Below are positions 35,367 to 44,311 of a stretch of DNA of 64,000 nt, piece after piece; positions within the stretch are counted from its first letter, which is position 1; each line of letters begins with the position of its first letter. The stretch spans positions 62,001 to 126,000 of the forward strand of contig NZ_JARANV010000005.1 of the NCBI RefSeq assembly GCF_029889845.1, written 5' to 3'. The stretch is from Halomonas sp. 25-S5. Lineage in GTDB: Bacteria; Pseudomonadota; Gammaproteobacteria; Pseudomonadales; Halomonadaceae. Under the pieces are notes generated by a model. That model saw nothing but the letters and a program-made list of their open reading frames with translations. It did no database searches and was not told the DNA's origin. Both the position numbers and the translations under genes were made by a program.

Positions 35367-36938
35367 ATGTTGGACGACAATCTGAAAAGCCAGCTCAAAG
35401 CCTATCTGGAAAAGGTCACCCAGCCCTTCGAGATCGTCGCGTCCCTCGATGACGGCGACAAGTCCAAGGAACTGCACGGCCTGCTCACCGATATCGTCGG
35501 CCTGACCGACAAGATCACCCTGAGGCTCGATGGCCAGGACGCGCGCCGTCCCTCCTTCGCGCTCAATCGCCCCGGCGAGGAGACCGGCCAGCGTCACGAA
35601 ACCGGCGTCGTCTTCGCCGGCCTGCCCATGGGCCACGAGTTCACCTCCCTGGTGCTGGCGCTGCTGCAGGTGGGTGGCCATCCGCCCAAGGCCTCGGATG
35701 AGGTGGTCGAGCAGATCAAGGGCCTCGAGGGGGAGCTCCATTTCGAGACCTACTTCTCGCTTTCCTGCCAGAACTGTCCTGACGTGGTCCAGGCGCTCAA
35801 CCTGATGGCCATCCTCAACCCGGGCGTCCACCACGTGGCCATCGACGGCGCGCTGTTCAAGGACGAGGTGGAAGCGCGCGAGATAATGTCGGTGCCCAGC
35901 GTCTACCTCAACGGTGAGCCCTTCGACCAGGGGCGCATGAGCCTGGAGCAGATCCTGGCCAAGGTGGATACCGGGGCCGCCGAGCGCGAGGCTGCCAAGC
36001 TGGGCGAGAAGCCGGTCTTCGATACCCTGATGATCGGTGGCGGCCCGGCCGGTGCCGCGGCGGCGGTCTATGCCGCACGCAAGGGCATCCGCACCGGCGT
36101 CGCCGCCGAGCGTTTCGGCGGCCAGGTGCTCGACACCATGGGCATCGAGAACCTCATCTCCGTGCCTCGCACCGAGGGCCCCAAGCTGGCCGCGGCGCTG
36201 GAAGAGCACGTCAAGGAGTATGAGGTCGACATCATGAACCTGCAGCGGGCGGTCAAGCTGGTGCCCGGCCGGCCCGGCGAGGAGCACGAGGTGCAGTTCG
36301 AATCCGGCGCCAGCCTCAAGAGCAAGACCCTGGTGCTGGCCACCGGCGCCCGCTGGCGCGAGACAGGCGTGCCCGGCGAGGCCGAGTACCGCAACAAGGG
36401 CGTGGCCTACTGCCCCCACTGCGACGGCCCGCTGTTCAAGGGCAAGCGCGTGGCGGTGATCGGCGGCGGCAACTCCGGCGTCGAGGCGGCCATCGATCTG
36501 GCCGGCATCGTGGGTCATGTCACCCTGATCGAGTTCATGGATGAGATGCGCGCCGACGCGGTGCTGCAGAAGAAGCTGCGCAGCCTGTCCAACGTGGAGA
36601 TCATCCTCGGCGCCCGCACTACCGAGGTGAACGGCGACGGCACGCGCGTCAATGGCCTGACCTTTGAAGAGCGCGCCAGCGGCGAGATCAGGAAGGTCGA
36701 GCTGGAGGGCGTGTTCGTGCAGATCGGCCTGGTGCCCAACACCGAGTGGCTGCAGGACTCGCCCATCGAGCTCTCCGAGCGCGGCGAGATCGTGGTCGAT
36801 GCCCACGGCATGACCTCGGTGCCCGGCATCTTCGCCGCCGGCGACGTGACCACCGTGCCCTACAAGCAGATCGTCATCGCCATGGGCGAGGGCTCCAAGG
36901 CGGCCCTGGGCGCCTTCGATTACATCATTCGCCACTGA
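35367..36938 (+). CDS. ahpF: Alkyl hydroperoxide reductase subunit F
   Basis: This 523-aa flavoprotein has an N-terminal double thioredoxin-like domain with the CQNC disulfide ([10 protein letters not shown]), an FAD domain ([20 protein letters not shown]) and the thioredoxin-reductase disulfide [10 protein letters not shown], followed by [17 protein letters not shown] for NAD(P)H. It reduces AhpC. The length is the normal size of AhpF. Confidence 0.97.
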   Translation: MLDDNLKSQLKAYLEKVTQPFEIVASLDDGDKSKELHGLLTDIVGLTDKITLRLDGQDARRPSFALNRPGEETGQRHETGVVFAGLPMGHEFTSLVLALLQVGGHPPKASDEVVEQIKGLEGELHFETYFSLSCQNCPDVVQALNLMAILNPGVHHVAIDGALFKDEVEAREIMSVPSVYLNGEPFDQGRMSLEQILAKVDTGAAEREAAKLGEKPVFDTLMIGGGPAGAAAAVYAARKGIRTGVAAERFGGQVLDTMGIENLISVPRTEGPKLAAALEEHVKEYEVDIMNLQRAVKLVPGRPGEEHEVQFESGASLKSKTLVLATGARWRETGVPGEAEYRNKGVAYCPHCDGPLFKGKRVAVIGGGNSGVEAAIDLAGIVGHVTLIEFMDEMRADAVLQKKLRSLSNVEIILGARTTEVNGDGTRVNGLTFEERASGEIRKVELEGVFVQIGLVPNTEWLQDSPIELSERGEIVVDAHGMTSVPGIFAAGDVTTVPYKQIVIAMGEGSKAALGAFDYIIRH

Positions 36939-37065
36939 CTCACCGCCCTGGGCGTCGCCGATGCCCGGCCCGGAGGATTGCGTCACCCCCTCGCGCTTGG
37001 GATAGTGGTGCTCCCCGCACCGATTGCCGGGGAGGAGACCGACAAGCACTGACAAGGAGCCGCCG

Positions 37066-37857
37066 ATGTCGAGCTGTGCGCGAGTCGCGGGGCACTGCGG
37101 CCGCTGCGAAGGGGAGCTGCCCTTCGACTTCACCATGGCCTTCCAGCCGATCGTCGATGTGGACGCGGCGCGGATCACCACCTACGAGGCGCTGGTGCGG
37201 GGGCCGGCGGGGGAGTCGGCCTGGAGTGTCCTCGCCCAAGTCACCGACGACCTGCTCTACCGCTTCGACCAGGCGTGCCGGGTGCGGGCCATCGAGATGG
37301 CCAGCGCGCTGGGCATGCGCGAGAACCTGTCGATCAACTTCCTGCCCAATGCGGTCTATGAGCCCGAGGCCTGCATCCAGGCGACCTTGGACGTCTCGGC
37401 CCGGGTCGGCTGGCCCACCGAGCGCATCGTCTTCGAGATCACTGAGACCGAACGGGTCCGTGACCGTCAGCACCTGCGCGGCATCATCGAGGCCTATCGC
37501 GCCATGGGCTTCGCCACGGCGCTGGACGACTTCGGCAACGGCTACGCCAACCTGGACCTGCTCACCGACCTCACCCCCGACCGCCTAAAGGTCGACCGTG
37601 AACTGATCATGGGCTGCGACGGCGACCGTCGCCGCCAGGTCCTGCTGCAAGCCGTGAAGTCACTGGCCGACGAGCTCGACATCCTGCTTATCGCCGAAGG
37701 CGTGGAGACCCGGGAGGAGGCACTATGGCTGGCGCGGGCCGGCATCACCCGCCAGCAGGGCTACTTCCATGCGCGGCCGGCGGTGGCCGCGCTGGCCGAG
37801 GACCTGGGGCCTGCGCTGGCCGCGCTGCGCGACGAGAGTCGCCGGCCGCGCGCCTGA
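37066..37857 (+). CDS. EAL-domain cyclic-di-GMP phosphodiesterase
   Basis: This 263-aa protein consists of an EAL domain with no sensor domain except a short Cys-rich N-terminus (SSCARVAGHCGRCEGELPF). The catalytic set appears intact: YEALVRG, NFLPN, FEITETE, DDFGNGYANLDLL, LKVDRELI, EGVETREE and QQGYFHARP. The Cys cluster (C4, C11, C14) could bind metal or sense redox (inference). It is a single gene after ahpF, with ATG 37066 and AAGGAGCCGCCG upstream. Confidence 0.9.
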   Translation: MSSCARVAGHCGRCEGELPFDFTMAFQPIVDVDAARITTYEALVRGPAGESAWSVLAQVTDDLLYRFDQACRVRAIEMASALGMRENLSINFLPNAVYEPEACIQATLDVSARVGWPTERIVFEITETERVRDRQHLRGIIEAYRAMGFATALDDFGNGYANLDLLTDLTPDRLKVDRELIMGCDGDRRRQVLLQAVKSLADELDILLIAEGVETREEALWLARAGITRQQGYFHARPAVAALAEDLGPALAALRDESRRPRA

Positions 37858-37934
37858 GACGACCTCGGCCGGCCAACGGGCTCGCCTCAAGCTGCTGATC
37901 TCGCTGCACTATATACGAATACGGCACTGCGTGT

Positions 37935-38501
37935 TCAGCCCCCTGCCGCCTCACAGAGGCGGCGCATGCGTTCGATCGCCTCGCCGGCGCCCTCCAGGCC
38001 GAGGACCATGAACCAGGGATCGTCCTCGCCGCGCATCATGCGTAGGCGCAGCAGCTCCCCCTCGGCCATCTCCTCGAGCAGCAGGTCCAGCTCGGGGAGC
38101 GCGAAGCGCACGTAGAAGCCATCGTCGCCGCGTTCGGTGACGAAGGCGGCACTACCGCTGTGGATGGACGCGAGATCGACACGCAGGTCGGCAGGCACCC
38201 GGTTCACCGTGGCGCTCTCTGACTGGTTCTCGGCGAGCGCCACGCGCAGCTCCAGCCACGGCAGGTCGCAGGCCCCGGCGCTGGCGTTGACGCTGAAGAT
38301 GGCGTCGCTGTAGCTCTGCTGGTCGATGGCGCGGAAGTGGCGATCCTCGCCCAGCGACAGCACCAGGGAGTGCCAGCCGCCATGGGCCTGGACGTCGCCG
38401 GTATTGTAGTCGGTGGCCGCGGCGGGGCCGGCCAGCAGCAGGCATATCGTCAAGAGTAGCGGCAGCAGGAGCTTCAGCAGGGATGGGGTACGGCAGGGCA
38501 T
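37935..38501 (-). CDS. Secreted protein of unknown function, downstream of nosL
   Basis: This 188-aa protein has a Sec signal peptide (about 1-29: Leu-rich core, ending GPAAATDY). The mature part is acidic with two Cys (in GACDLPWLE and MRRLCEAAG) and no membrane segment. It shows no family I recognise. It lies on the nos strand 207 bp after nosL across a repeat region, so it may not be in the nos operon. It converges on the EAL gene. Confidence 0.7.
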   Translation of the reverse strand: MPCRTPSLLKLLLPLLLTICLLLAGPAAATDYNTGDVQAHGGWHSLVLSLGEDRHFRAIDQQSYSDAIFSVNASAGACDLPWLELRVALAENQSESATVNRVPADLRVDLASIHSGSAAFVTERGDDGFYVRFALPELDLLLEEMAEGELLRLRMMRGEDDPWFMVLGLEGAGEAIERMRRLCEAAGG

Positions 38502-38558
38502 GACGGGGGCTTCCTCGGACCGGGGACGCGCCCGAGGCTAGCATGGCGCAGGCACTCT

Positions 38559-38700
38559 TTGGGAGCTCGGTTTACGGAGCGATGGATGCGCCGCCGGGAG
38601 GCCTTCGGCCTCCATCGTGATCTGAAGATCACTCCCACGGGGTGGCAGTGCCAGGCTCTTGTGGGAGCTCAATTCATTGAGCGATTGGCGCCGACAGGCT
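38559..38700. repeat. REP-like extragenic palindromic repeat cluster
   Basis: Two imperfect copies of a GGGAGCTC...GAGCGAT-GG-(N)GCGCCG unit (38559-38596 and 38661-38700) flank hairpins GGAGGCC-TTC-GGCCTCC (38597-38613) and GTGATCT-GA-AGATCAC (38617-38632), with TCCCAC after the latter. No ORF. This fits a bacterial REP/BIME-type element. Confidence 0.65.
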
Positions 38701-38708
38701 TCTAGGGC

Positions 38709-39266
38709 TCAGTGGGCAGTCTCCATCGCGCCTTGATCGTCCATTCCTTCTATGTCGCCACCCAGCTCGCCGCGGCCCAGGCGACCCAGCAGGTCGAGGG
38801 TGATGTCGTCATAGACCACCAGCTCGCCGCCGTGCGCCTCGCGGAACGCCTCGGCGTCGGCCTGTTCGGCAAACGACGCCAGGGTGTGGCCCATGCTGCC
38901 GCGCCGGTCGTGGCCCACCACGTACCAGGCCTCGCTGGCCAGGATGAAGGCCTCGTCCGAGGGCTTGCCCCAGGACGTCACCCCGATGTCGTGGACATAG
39001 GCGTGGGAGAGGCGGGTCTCGTTCTCGGGCTGCTTGAGGAAGGCGAACAGGTCCATGGTGGAGCAGAACTTCAGCGCCTCGCCCTGCGCTTCCATGAAGG
39101 CCTCGCCCTTGGGGCCGGGGTGCTCACTGATCAGCATGCCGCAGACATGGCAGCTGTCGCCGGCCTCGATGGGCTGGGCGGCGGCCAGCGCCTCGGGCTC
39201 GGACTCGCCGCAGGCGGCGAGCAGCAGGACGACGATCAGGAGGAGCGGCAGAAGCAGCTTTTTCAT
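38709..39266 (-). CDS. nosL: NosL copper lipoprotein
   Basis: This 185-aa lipoprotein has a lipobox LLAAC (Cys19) and the copper motif SCHVCGMLI, with a second Met/Cys site FCSTMDLFAFL. NosL delivers copper(I) for NosZ CuZ assembly at the outer periplasmic face. It is the last nos gene in the set. Confidence 0.93.
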   Translation of the reverse strand: MKKLLLPLLLIVVLLLAACGESEPEALAAAQPIEAGDSCHVCGMLISEHPGPKGEAFMEAQGEALKFCSTMDLFAFLKQPENETRLSHAYVHDIGVTSWGKPSDEAFILASEAWYVVGHDRRGSMGHTLASFAEQADAEAFREAHGGELVVYDDITLDLLGRLGRGELGGDIEGMDDQGAMETAH

Positions 39267-39308
39267 GGGGTCTCTCTACGGGAGCGGTGAAGAGGGTCGG
39301 CAGCGGAC

Positions 39309-40133
39309 TCAGGCGGCGCGGCGCCGGAAGCGCAGCAGCGCCAGGCCCAGGGGCACCAGGATCCAGGCCACCAGGATGGCGGTGACCACGGCGGGCCGGA
39401 AGGTGCCACCCTCGGCGATGGAGGTGAGGCCGGTGTAGCTGCGGGCGGCCTCGAAGCCGGCCAGGTTGATCAGGCGGAAGCACTCGGTGGGGTTGAGCAG
39501 CAGCAGCCAGGGGAGCCAGTCGCCGCCCCGCTCGACGCTGACCAGCAGCGCCAGTAGCGCCAGGTCGAAGACCAGCACGAACAGGAACCAGACGATCAAG
39601 GCGAGCCCCGCGGCCTGGGCCTTTTCCGTGACCCAGACGCTGATTAGATAGGCGAAGGCGATGAACACCCAACCCAGAAGCACGCTGCTGACGATCAGCA
39701 GGCCGATGCTGCCGGCGAGTGCCAGCAGATCGACCCCCGGGGCGCCGAGGGCGATGGCGATGCCGGCGATACCGAAGCCCAGGGCGGTAGCGACGGCCAG
39801 GATCAGCCCATGGCCGAAGAACTTGCCCAGCAGCAGCTGTGATCGGCTCAGTGGGTAGGTGAGCAGCAATAGCAGGGTGCCGGCCTCCTGCTCGCCGACG
39901 ATGGCGTCGTAGGCCAGCAGCAGGGCGATCAGCGGGATCAGGAACACCGCCAGGGTCGATAGGCTGACCACGGTGGTGGCCAGCGACGTGAAGCCTAGCT
40001 CACCGCTGGCGGCGGCACCGAAGTAGGCGATGCCCACGGCGAGAATGGCCAGTACCAGGGCGATGGCCAGCACCCAGCGGTTGCGCAGGCCGTCCCGGAA
40101 CTCCTTGCGCGCGACGCTCAATACCGCGTTCAT
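39309..40133 (-). CDS. nosY: NosY ABC-type permease
   Basis: This 274-aa membrane protein has six helices and the ABC-2 permease segment AYDAIVGEQEAGTLLLLLTYPLSRSQLLLGKF. ATG 40133 overlaps nosF by four bases; the longer frame to 40238 is rejected. It forms the transporter with NosF that works with NosD in copper-sulfur cluster assembly of NosZ. Confidence 0.94.
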   Translation of the reverse strand: MNAVLSVARKEFRDGLRNRWVLAIALVLAILAVGIAYFGAAASGELGFTSLATTVVSLSTLAVFLIPLIALLLAYDAIVGEQEAGTLLLLLTYPLSRSQLLLGKFFGHGLILAVATALGFGIAGIAIALGAPGVDLLALAGSIGLLIVSSVLLGWVFIAFAYLISVWVTEKAQAAGLALIVWFLFVLVFDLALLALLVSVERGGDWLPWLLLLNPTECFRLINLAGFEAARSYTGLTSIAEGGTFRPAVVTAILVAWILVPLGLALLRFRRRAA

Positions 40134-41050
40134 GACTGACCTCGCGGTGATTCGGTGGCGGAAAAGTGGGTATAGAGGTTCTCCAGGCTGGGCGGCAGCA
40201 GCTCGATATCCTCGATGCCGGGCGTGGTGGTCAGGCACCTTAGAACCCGCATCTTGTTCGCCGGGTGCACGCGGAACTCGCAGGCATGGCCGTTGAGGCG
40301 CTGCGTCTCATGGGCCGGCAGGTCTGCCGGTGGGGGGGTGATCGACCAGTCGCCCTTGGCGCGAATGGTCAGTGGCAGCTCGGCCTGGCGGCGCAGTTCG
40401 TCGAGGCTGCCCAGCGCCAGGCGCTTGCCGCCGCCGAGGATCAACGCCCGGTCGATGTAGGGCTCCACCCCGGGGAGCACATGGGATGACAGCAGCACCG
40501 TGCAGCCTTGGTCGCGCAGTGCCCGGACCGTGGCGTAGAAGTCCCGGGTCGCCGCCGGGTCGAGGCCGGTGGTGGGCTCGTCGAGCAGCAGCAGGCGCGG
40601 GTCGCCGAGCAGCGCCTGGGCCAGTCCGAGGCGCTGGCGCATGCCCTTGGAATAGGTCTTGACGCGTCGCCGAGACGCCTCGCCGAGGCCGACCTGCTCG
40701 AGGCGGTCGTCGATCCGGTGCCGGTCGACGCGCTTGAGCCGGGCGAAGTAGTCGAGTACCTCGCGGCCGCTCAACTGCTCGTAGAAGCCGACGTTCTCGG
40801 GCAGGAAGCCCAGCCGCCGGCGCAGCCGGTCGGCCTCGGCGCCGTGGGGCGCCGCGCCGAATACCCTGAGTTCGCCCTCGCTCGGGGCGATCAACCCGAG
40901 GATCAGCTTCATGGCGGTAGTCTTGCCGGCACCGTTATGCCCCAGCAGGGCCAGCACCTCGCCTTCCTGCACCTCGAGATGGAGATCCGCGAGGCTGGTG
41001 ACGTCGCCGTGACGTTTGGTTACGCCGTTGAAGGTGATGATGTCATTCAT
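40130..41050 (-). CDS. nosF: NosF ABC-type ATPase
   Basis: This 306-aa ATPase has Walker A GHNGAGKTT, the signature YSKGMRQRLGLAQ and Walker B LLLLDEPTTGLDP. It overlaps nosD and nosY at both ends in ATGA style. It powers NosDFY during NosZ maturation. Confidence 0.95.
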   Translation of the reverse strand: MNDIITFNGVTKRHGDVTSLADLHLEVQEGEVLALLGHNGAGKTTAMKLILGLIAPSEGELRVFGAAPHGAEADRLRRRLGFLPENVGFYEQLSGREVLDYFARLKRVDRHRIDDRLEQVGLGEASRRRVKTYSKGMRQRLGLAQALLGDPRLLLLDEPTTGLDPAATRDFYATVRALRDQGCTVLLSSHVLPGVEPYIDRALILGGGKRLALGSLDELRRQAELPLTIRAKGDWSITPPPADLPAHETQRLNGHACEFRVHPANKMRVLRCLTTTPGIEDIELLPPSLENLYTHFSATESPRGQS

Positions 41051-42336
41051 GTGTCCGCCTCGTCGTGGGTGGGAGCGGTCATCAGCGGCGCGCTGTCCTT
41101 GACGCCCTGGGGACGAAACACCGGGAACTGTCGCTGTACCCAGCGCAGCGCCAATACCGCCGGGCTATTCATCAACAGGCGTGCGGCGGGATAGCGCCAC
41201 AGCAGGCGGTCCATGGCGTCGTTGGGTTCGTAGGCGGTGTCGCCGATGCCGTCGGCGTCCAGGTCCCAGCCCAGGTAGTCGCTCCAGTAGTTGCCGCGGC
41301 CGTCTGCTGACCACTCCTGGGCGCGGGTAGCCACGTACTTGACCTGCTGGCGGTTGTCGACGAAGGCGTTGCCGAGCACGACGTTGTCCTCGGAGCCGGC
41401 GGTCAGATGGATGCCGATATCGCTGGTGGCGAAGCGGTTGTCGAGAAACTCGTTGAACTGGGAGTTGTAGACGAAGATGGCCTTGCCGTCGCCGCCGCTG
41501 ATCTTGCCCTCACCCCGGGCGTTCACTGGCTGGCGAATGCCCTCGATGCGGTTGCCTTTGAGCTTCGATCCGGTGATGTTGTTCATCAGAATACCGTAGT
41601 TCTCATCGTCGACGGAGCGATTGTCGAGCACCGCCAGGCGCTTGGACTGCATTAGCGCGTAACCGGTGCGGGTGTCGTGCGTCAGGTTGTTCTCCAGGCG
41701 GTTGTCGTAGGCGTACATGTAATGGATGCCGTAGCGCAGATCATGCATTTCGTTACCGCTCAGGGTGCTCTGGCTGCTGTTATCGATGTAGATGCCGTCC
41801 CGGGTACGGGCGATATCGTTGCCCTCGACCCGCACATTGCGCACGTTGAACAGGTGAATGCCGTTGCCGCGATCCTGGGACCGCAGTGCGGTATCGCCGC
41901 GAATGACATTGTCGATGACCCGGACGTCTCTGACCGCATCCAGCCAGATACCAAAGCCCGGTCCTTCGATCCGGTTGTTGCGGATCATACTGTCGGCGCC
42001 TTGGTCGGTGACGAAGATGCCGGCGTCGAGTTCGGTGAGATTCTTGCCCCAGTTGATGATCTCGAGCCCTTCGAGCGTCACCTCAGGGGCGTTGATGGTC
42101 ACCGCATGGCCTTGGCTCAGGCCGTCGATGATGGCCTGGCCATCGCCGCGAAGGTCCAGGGGATGATCGATAGTGATCGATCCTGGATAGCGTCCCGGGA
42201 CGAGGATCAGGCGATCCCCGGCCTGGGTGCGGTCGATCTGGGCCTGCAGCGGTTCGTCGGGGCTCGCCCGAAAGTCGGCCGCCCAGCTCGCGGGGGACAA
42301 GCCAGAAAGGAGGAGAGCCAAAAGGAGCGTGCGCAT
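41047..42336 (-). CDS. nosD: NosD periplasmic copper-cluster assembly protein
   Basis: This 429-aa right-handed beta-helix (carbohydrate-binding/sugar-hydrolysis repeats) protein has many N-N-x-I and N-x-I/L-x-G repeats. The signal peptide is MRTLLLALLLSGLSPASWA, so ATG 42336 (with AGGA upstream) is chosen over the TTG frame at 42360. It is required for CuZ formation in NosZ. Confidence 0.94.
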   Translation of the reverse strand: MRTLLLALLLSGLSPASWAADFRASPDEPLQAQIDRTQAGDRLILVPGRYPGSITIDHPLDLRGDGQAIIDGLSQGHAVTINAPEVTLEGLEIINWGKNLTELDAGIFVTDQGADSMIRNNRIEGPGFGIWLDAVRDVRVIDNVIRGDTALRSQDRGNGIHLFNVRNVRVEGNDIARTRDGIYIDNSSQSTLSGNEMHDLRYGIHYMYAYDNRLENNLTHDTRTGYALMQSKRLAVLDNRSVDDENYGILMNNITGSKLKGNRIEGIRQPVNARGEGKISGGDGKAIFVYNSQFNEFLDNRFATSDIGIHLTAGSEDNVVLGNAFVDNRQQVKYVATRAQEWSADGRGNYWSDYLGWDLDADGIGDTAYEPNDAMDRLLWRYPAARLLMNSPAVLALRWVQRQFPVFRPQGVKDSAPLMTAPTHDEADT

Positions 42337-42421
42337 GGCGTTCCTGAGCCAGTGAACCAAAGAAGGCCGGAATATGCTCCGGCCCAGTTTTCGAGCAACA
42401 TGTGGGGATCGTTACCTACCC

Positions 42422-44308
42422 TTATGCGGGTTCGACCAGCATCCGCCCCGTCATCTCCATATGCATGGCGTGGCAGAACCAGTTGCAGTAGTACCAGTGC
42501 ACGCCGGGCTTGTCCGCTGTGAAGGTCACACTGGAGGTCTGCTGCGGGCTGATCTCCATGGCAACGCCATGGTTGACCATGCAGAAGCCATGGGTCAGGT
42601 CCTCGATCTGGTCCAGGTTGGTGATGGTCACGGTGACCTCGTCGCCCTGCTTGACCTTGAATTCGGTGAGGTTGTACTGCGGTGCCACCGAGGTCATGTA
42701 GACCCTTACCTTGTTGCCGTCGCGGATGACCTTGTTGTCGGTCATCAGGTCGATGTTGTCTTCTTCGGCTCTGGCCCGGGTCTCGGCGAAGAAGGGGTCG
42801 TTGCGATCCCACAGCTTGGTCGGATTGAGTTGATCCGCGCGCAGCAGGATGCAGTCGTGGGGCTCGGCAAAGGCCGGGCCGTCGTGCACCAGCTTCATCT
42901 GCTCACCGGAAATGTCGATCAGCTGATCGTTCTCGGGACGCAGCGGGCCCACCGGCAGGAAGCGATCCTTGGAGAACTTGGACAGTACCACCAGCCACTT
43001 GCCGTCCGCGTCTCGGGTCTCGGTCAAGCTGGCGTGATTGTGGCCAGGCTGATAATGCACATCGATCTTCTGGCGCAGGTAGTTGACCTCATCTCCGTTG
43101 TAGCTGCGGATGGCGTCCTCGATGTTCCACTTGGCAATCTGACTATCGATGAACAGGGTGGTGTAGGCGTTGCCGCGACCATCGAAAGTGGTGTGCAGCG
43201 GCCCCAGCCCCAACTCCGGTTCACCGACCACGGCATCGCGCGGCTCGATGGCATCATTGAACAGCTCGGGCAGCTTGTCGATGGCGATGATCGAGCAGGT
43301 CGGCGACAGCTTGCCGTTGGCGATGAAGTACTTGCCGTCCGGGGAAGTGTTGAGGCCGTGGGGATTCTTGGGGATCGGGATGTAGCGGGTCAGCTTGGAG
43401 CCATGACGACCGTCCACCACCGGCACCTCGCTATCGCCCAAGGTCTCGAACTCGCCGGCGTTTACGGCGGCCTCGATGGCCTCGACGTCGAACACCACCG
43501 CCCAGTCGCGCTCCTCGCGCATGGTGCCCGCCAGCTGGGTGGCCTTCTCCGAGTTGTAGCAGGTCGAGGCGACGAAGCGCCCGGTGTAGTCCGCGTCGGT
43601 GTTGTCCAGGTTGCCGTCGACGATTACCTGCCAGGCCACCTCCATGCTCTCGGCGTCGAGGGCGTTGAACATGGTGTAGTGATTCTCGGTATCCTCCATG
43701 TTCTGCCCATCGTTGGGATGGGGAATGAAATACTCGGCGTTGGCGAACACGTACTTGGTATGCGGCACCTTCTGCAGGCGCAGCCCGTGGATCGCCTGGA
43801 CATTGGGAATGGTGGTGATCTTGTCCGTCTTCATGATGTCCAGACGGATACGCGCCACCCGGGTGTTGGCCTTATCATTGATGAAAAGATACTTGCCGTC
43901 GTAGCGGCCATCTGTCATGGAGATGTGCGGGTGGTGGGCGTCGCCATTGGGGTACTTGCCCGACTCACCCAGCACCTGCTTGGATTCGTTGGTGATGCCC
44001 CAGCCGGTGGCACCATCGACGTTGAACACCGGGATGCGCATCAGCTCGCGCATCGAGGGAACGCCGAGGATACGCACCTCGCCAGACTGACCGCCACTCC
44101 AGAAGCCGTAGTATTCGTCGAGTTCGCCTGGGGCGATGGCGACTTCGCCGTTCTCGCTGGCTGCCCGAGCCTTCTGGCTCTGCAACAGTGCCGCCGCGCT
44201 GCCGAAACCGCCGGCAAGCCCGGCGCCGGCCACGCCGGTCACCGCGCTGTTGCGCAGGAAGTGGCGGCGGCCGATGTCCTTCAGCTCCCGCTTCTTGTCG
44301 TCACTCAT
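42422..44308 (-). CDS. nosZ: Nitrous oxide reductase, clade I
   Basis: This 628-aa NosZ carries a Tat signal (RRHFLR, residues 14-19, then an Ala/Gly-rich core), which marks clade I. The seven-bladed propeller includes [22 protein letters not shown]. The CuA site is at the C-terminus: C608-x3-C612-x3-H616-x2-M619. It reduces N2O to N2 in the periplasm. Its gene starts 3 bp after nosR. Confidence 0.98.
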   Translation of the reverse strand: MSDDKKRELKDIGRRHFLRNSAVTGVAGAGLAGGFGSAAALLQSQKARAASENGEVAIAPGELDEYYGFWSGGQSGEVRILGVPSMRELMRIPVFNVDGATGWGITNESKQVLGESGKYPNGDAHHPHISMTDGRYDGKYLFINDKANTRVARIRLDIMKTDKITTIPNVQAIHGLRLQKVPHTKYVFANAEYFIPHPNDGQNMEDTENHYTMFNALDAESMEVAWQVIVDGNLDNTDADYTGRFVASTCYNSEKATQLAGTMREERDWAVVFDVEAIEAAVNAGEFETLGDSEVPVVDGRHGSKLTRYIPIPKNPHGLNTSPDGKYFIANGKLSPTCSIIAIDKLPELFNDAIEPRDAVVGEPELGLGPLHTTFDGRGNAYTTLFIDSQIAKWNIEDAIRSYNGDEVNYLRQKIDVHYQPGHNHASLTETRDADGKWLVVLSKFSKDRFLPVGPLRPENDQLIDISGEQMKLVHDGPAFAEPHDCILLRADQLNPTKLWDRNDPFFAETRARAEEDNIDLMTDNKVIRDGNKVRVYMTSVAPQYNLTEFKVKQGDEVTVTITNLDQIEDLTHGFCMVNHGVAMEISPQQTSSVTFTADKPGVHWYYCNWFCHAMHMEMTGRMLVEPA

Positions 44309-44311
44309 GGT

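Noticed and set aside
35190..37181. 663-codon minus-strand ORF opposite ahpF
   Set aside because: Antisense of ahpF, with no ribosome site or domain.
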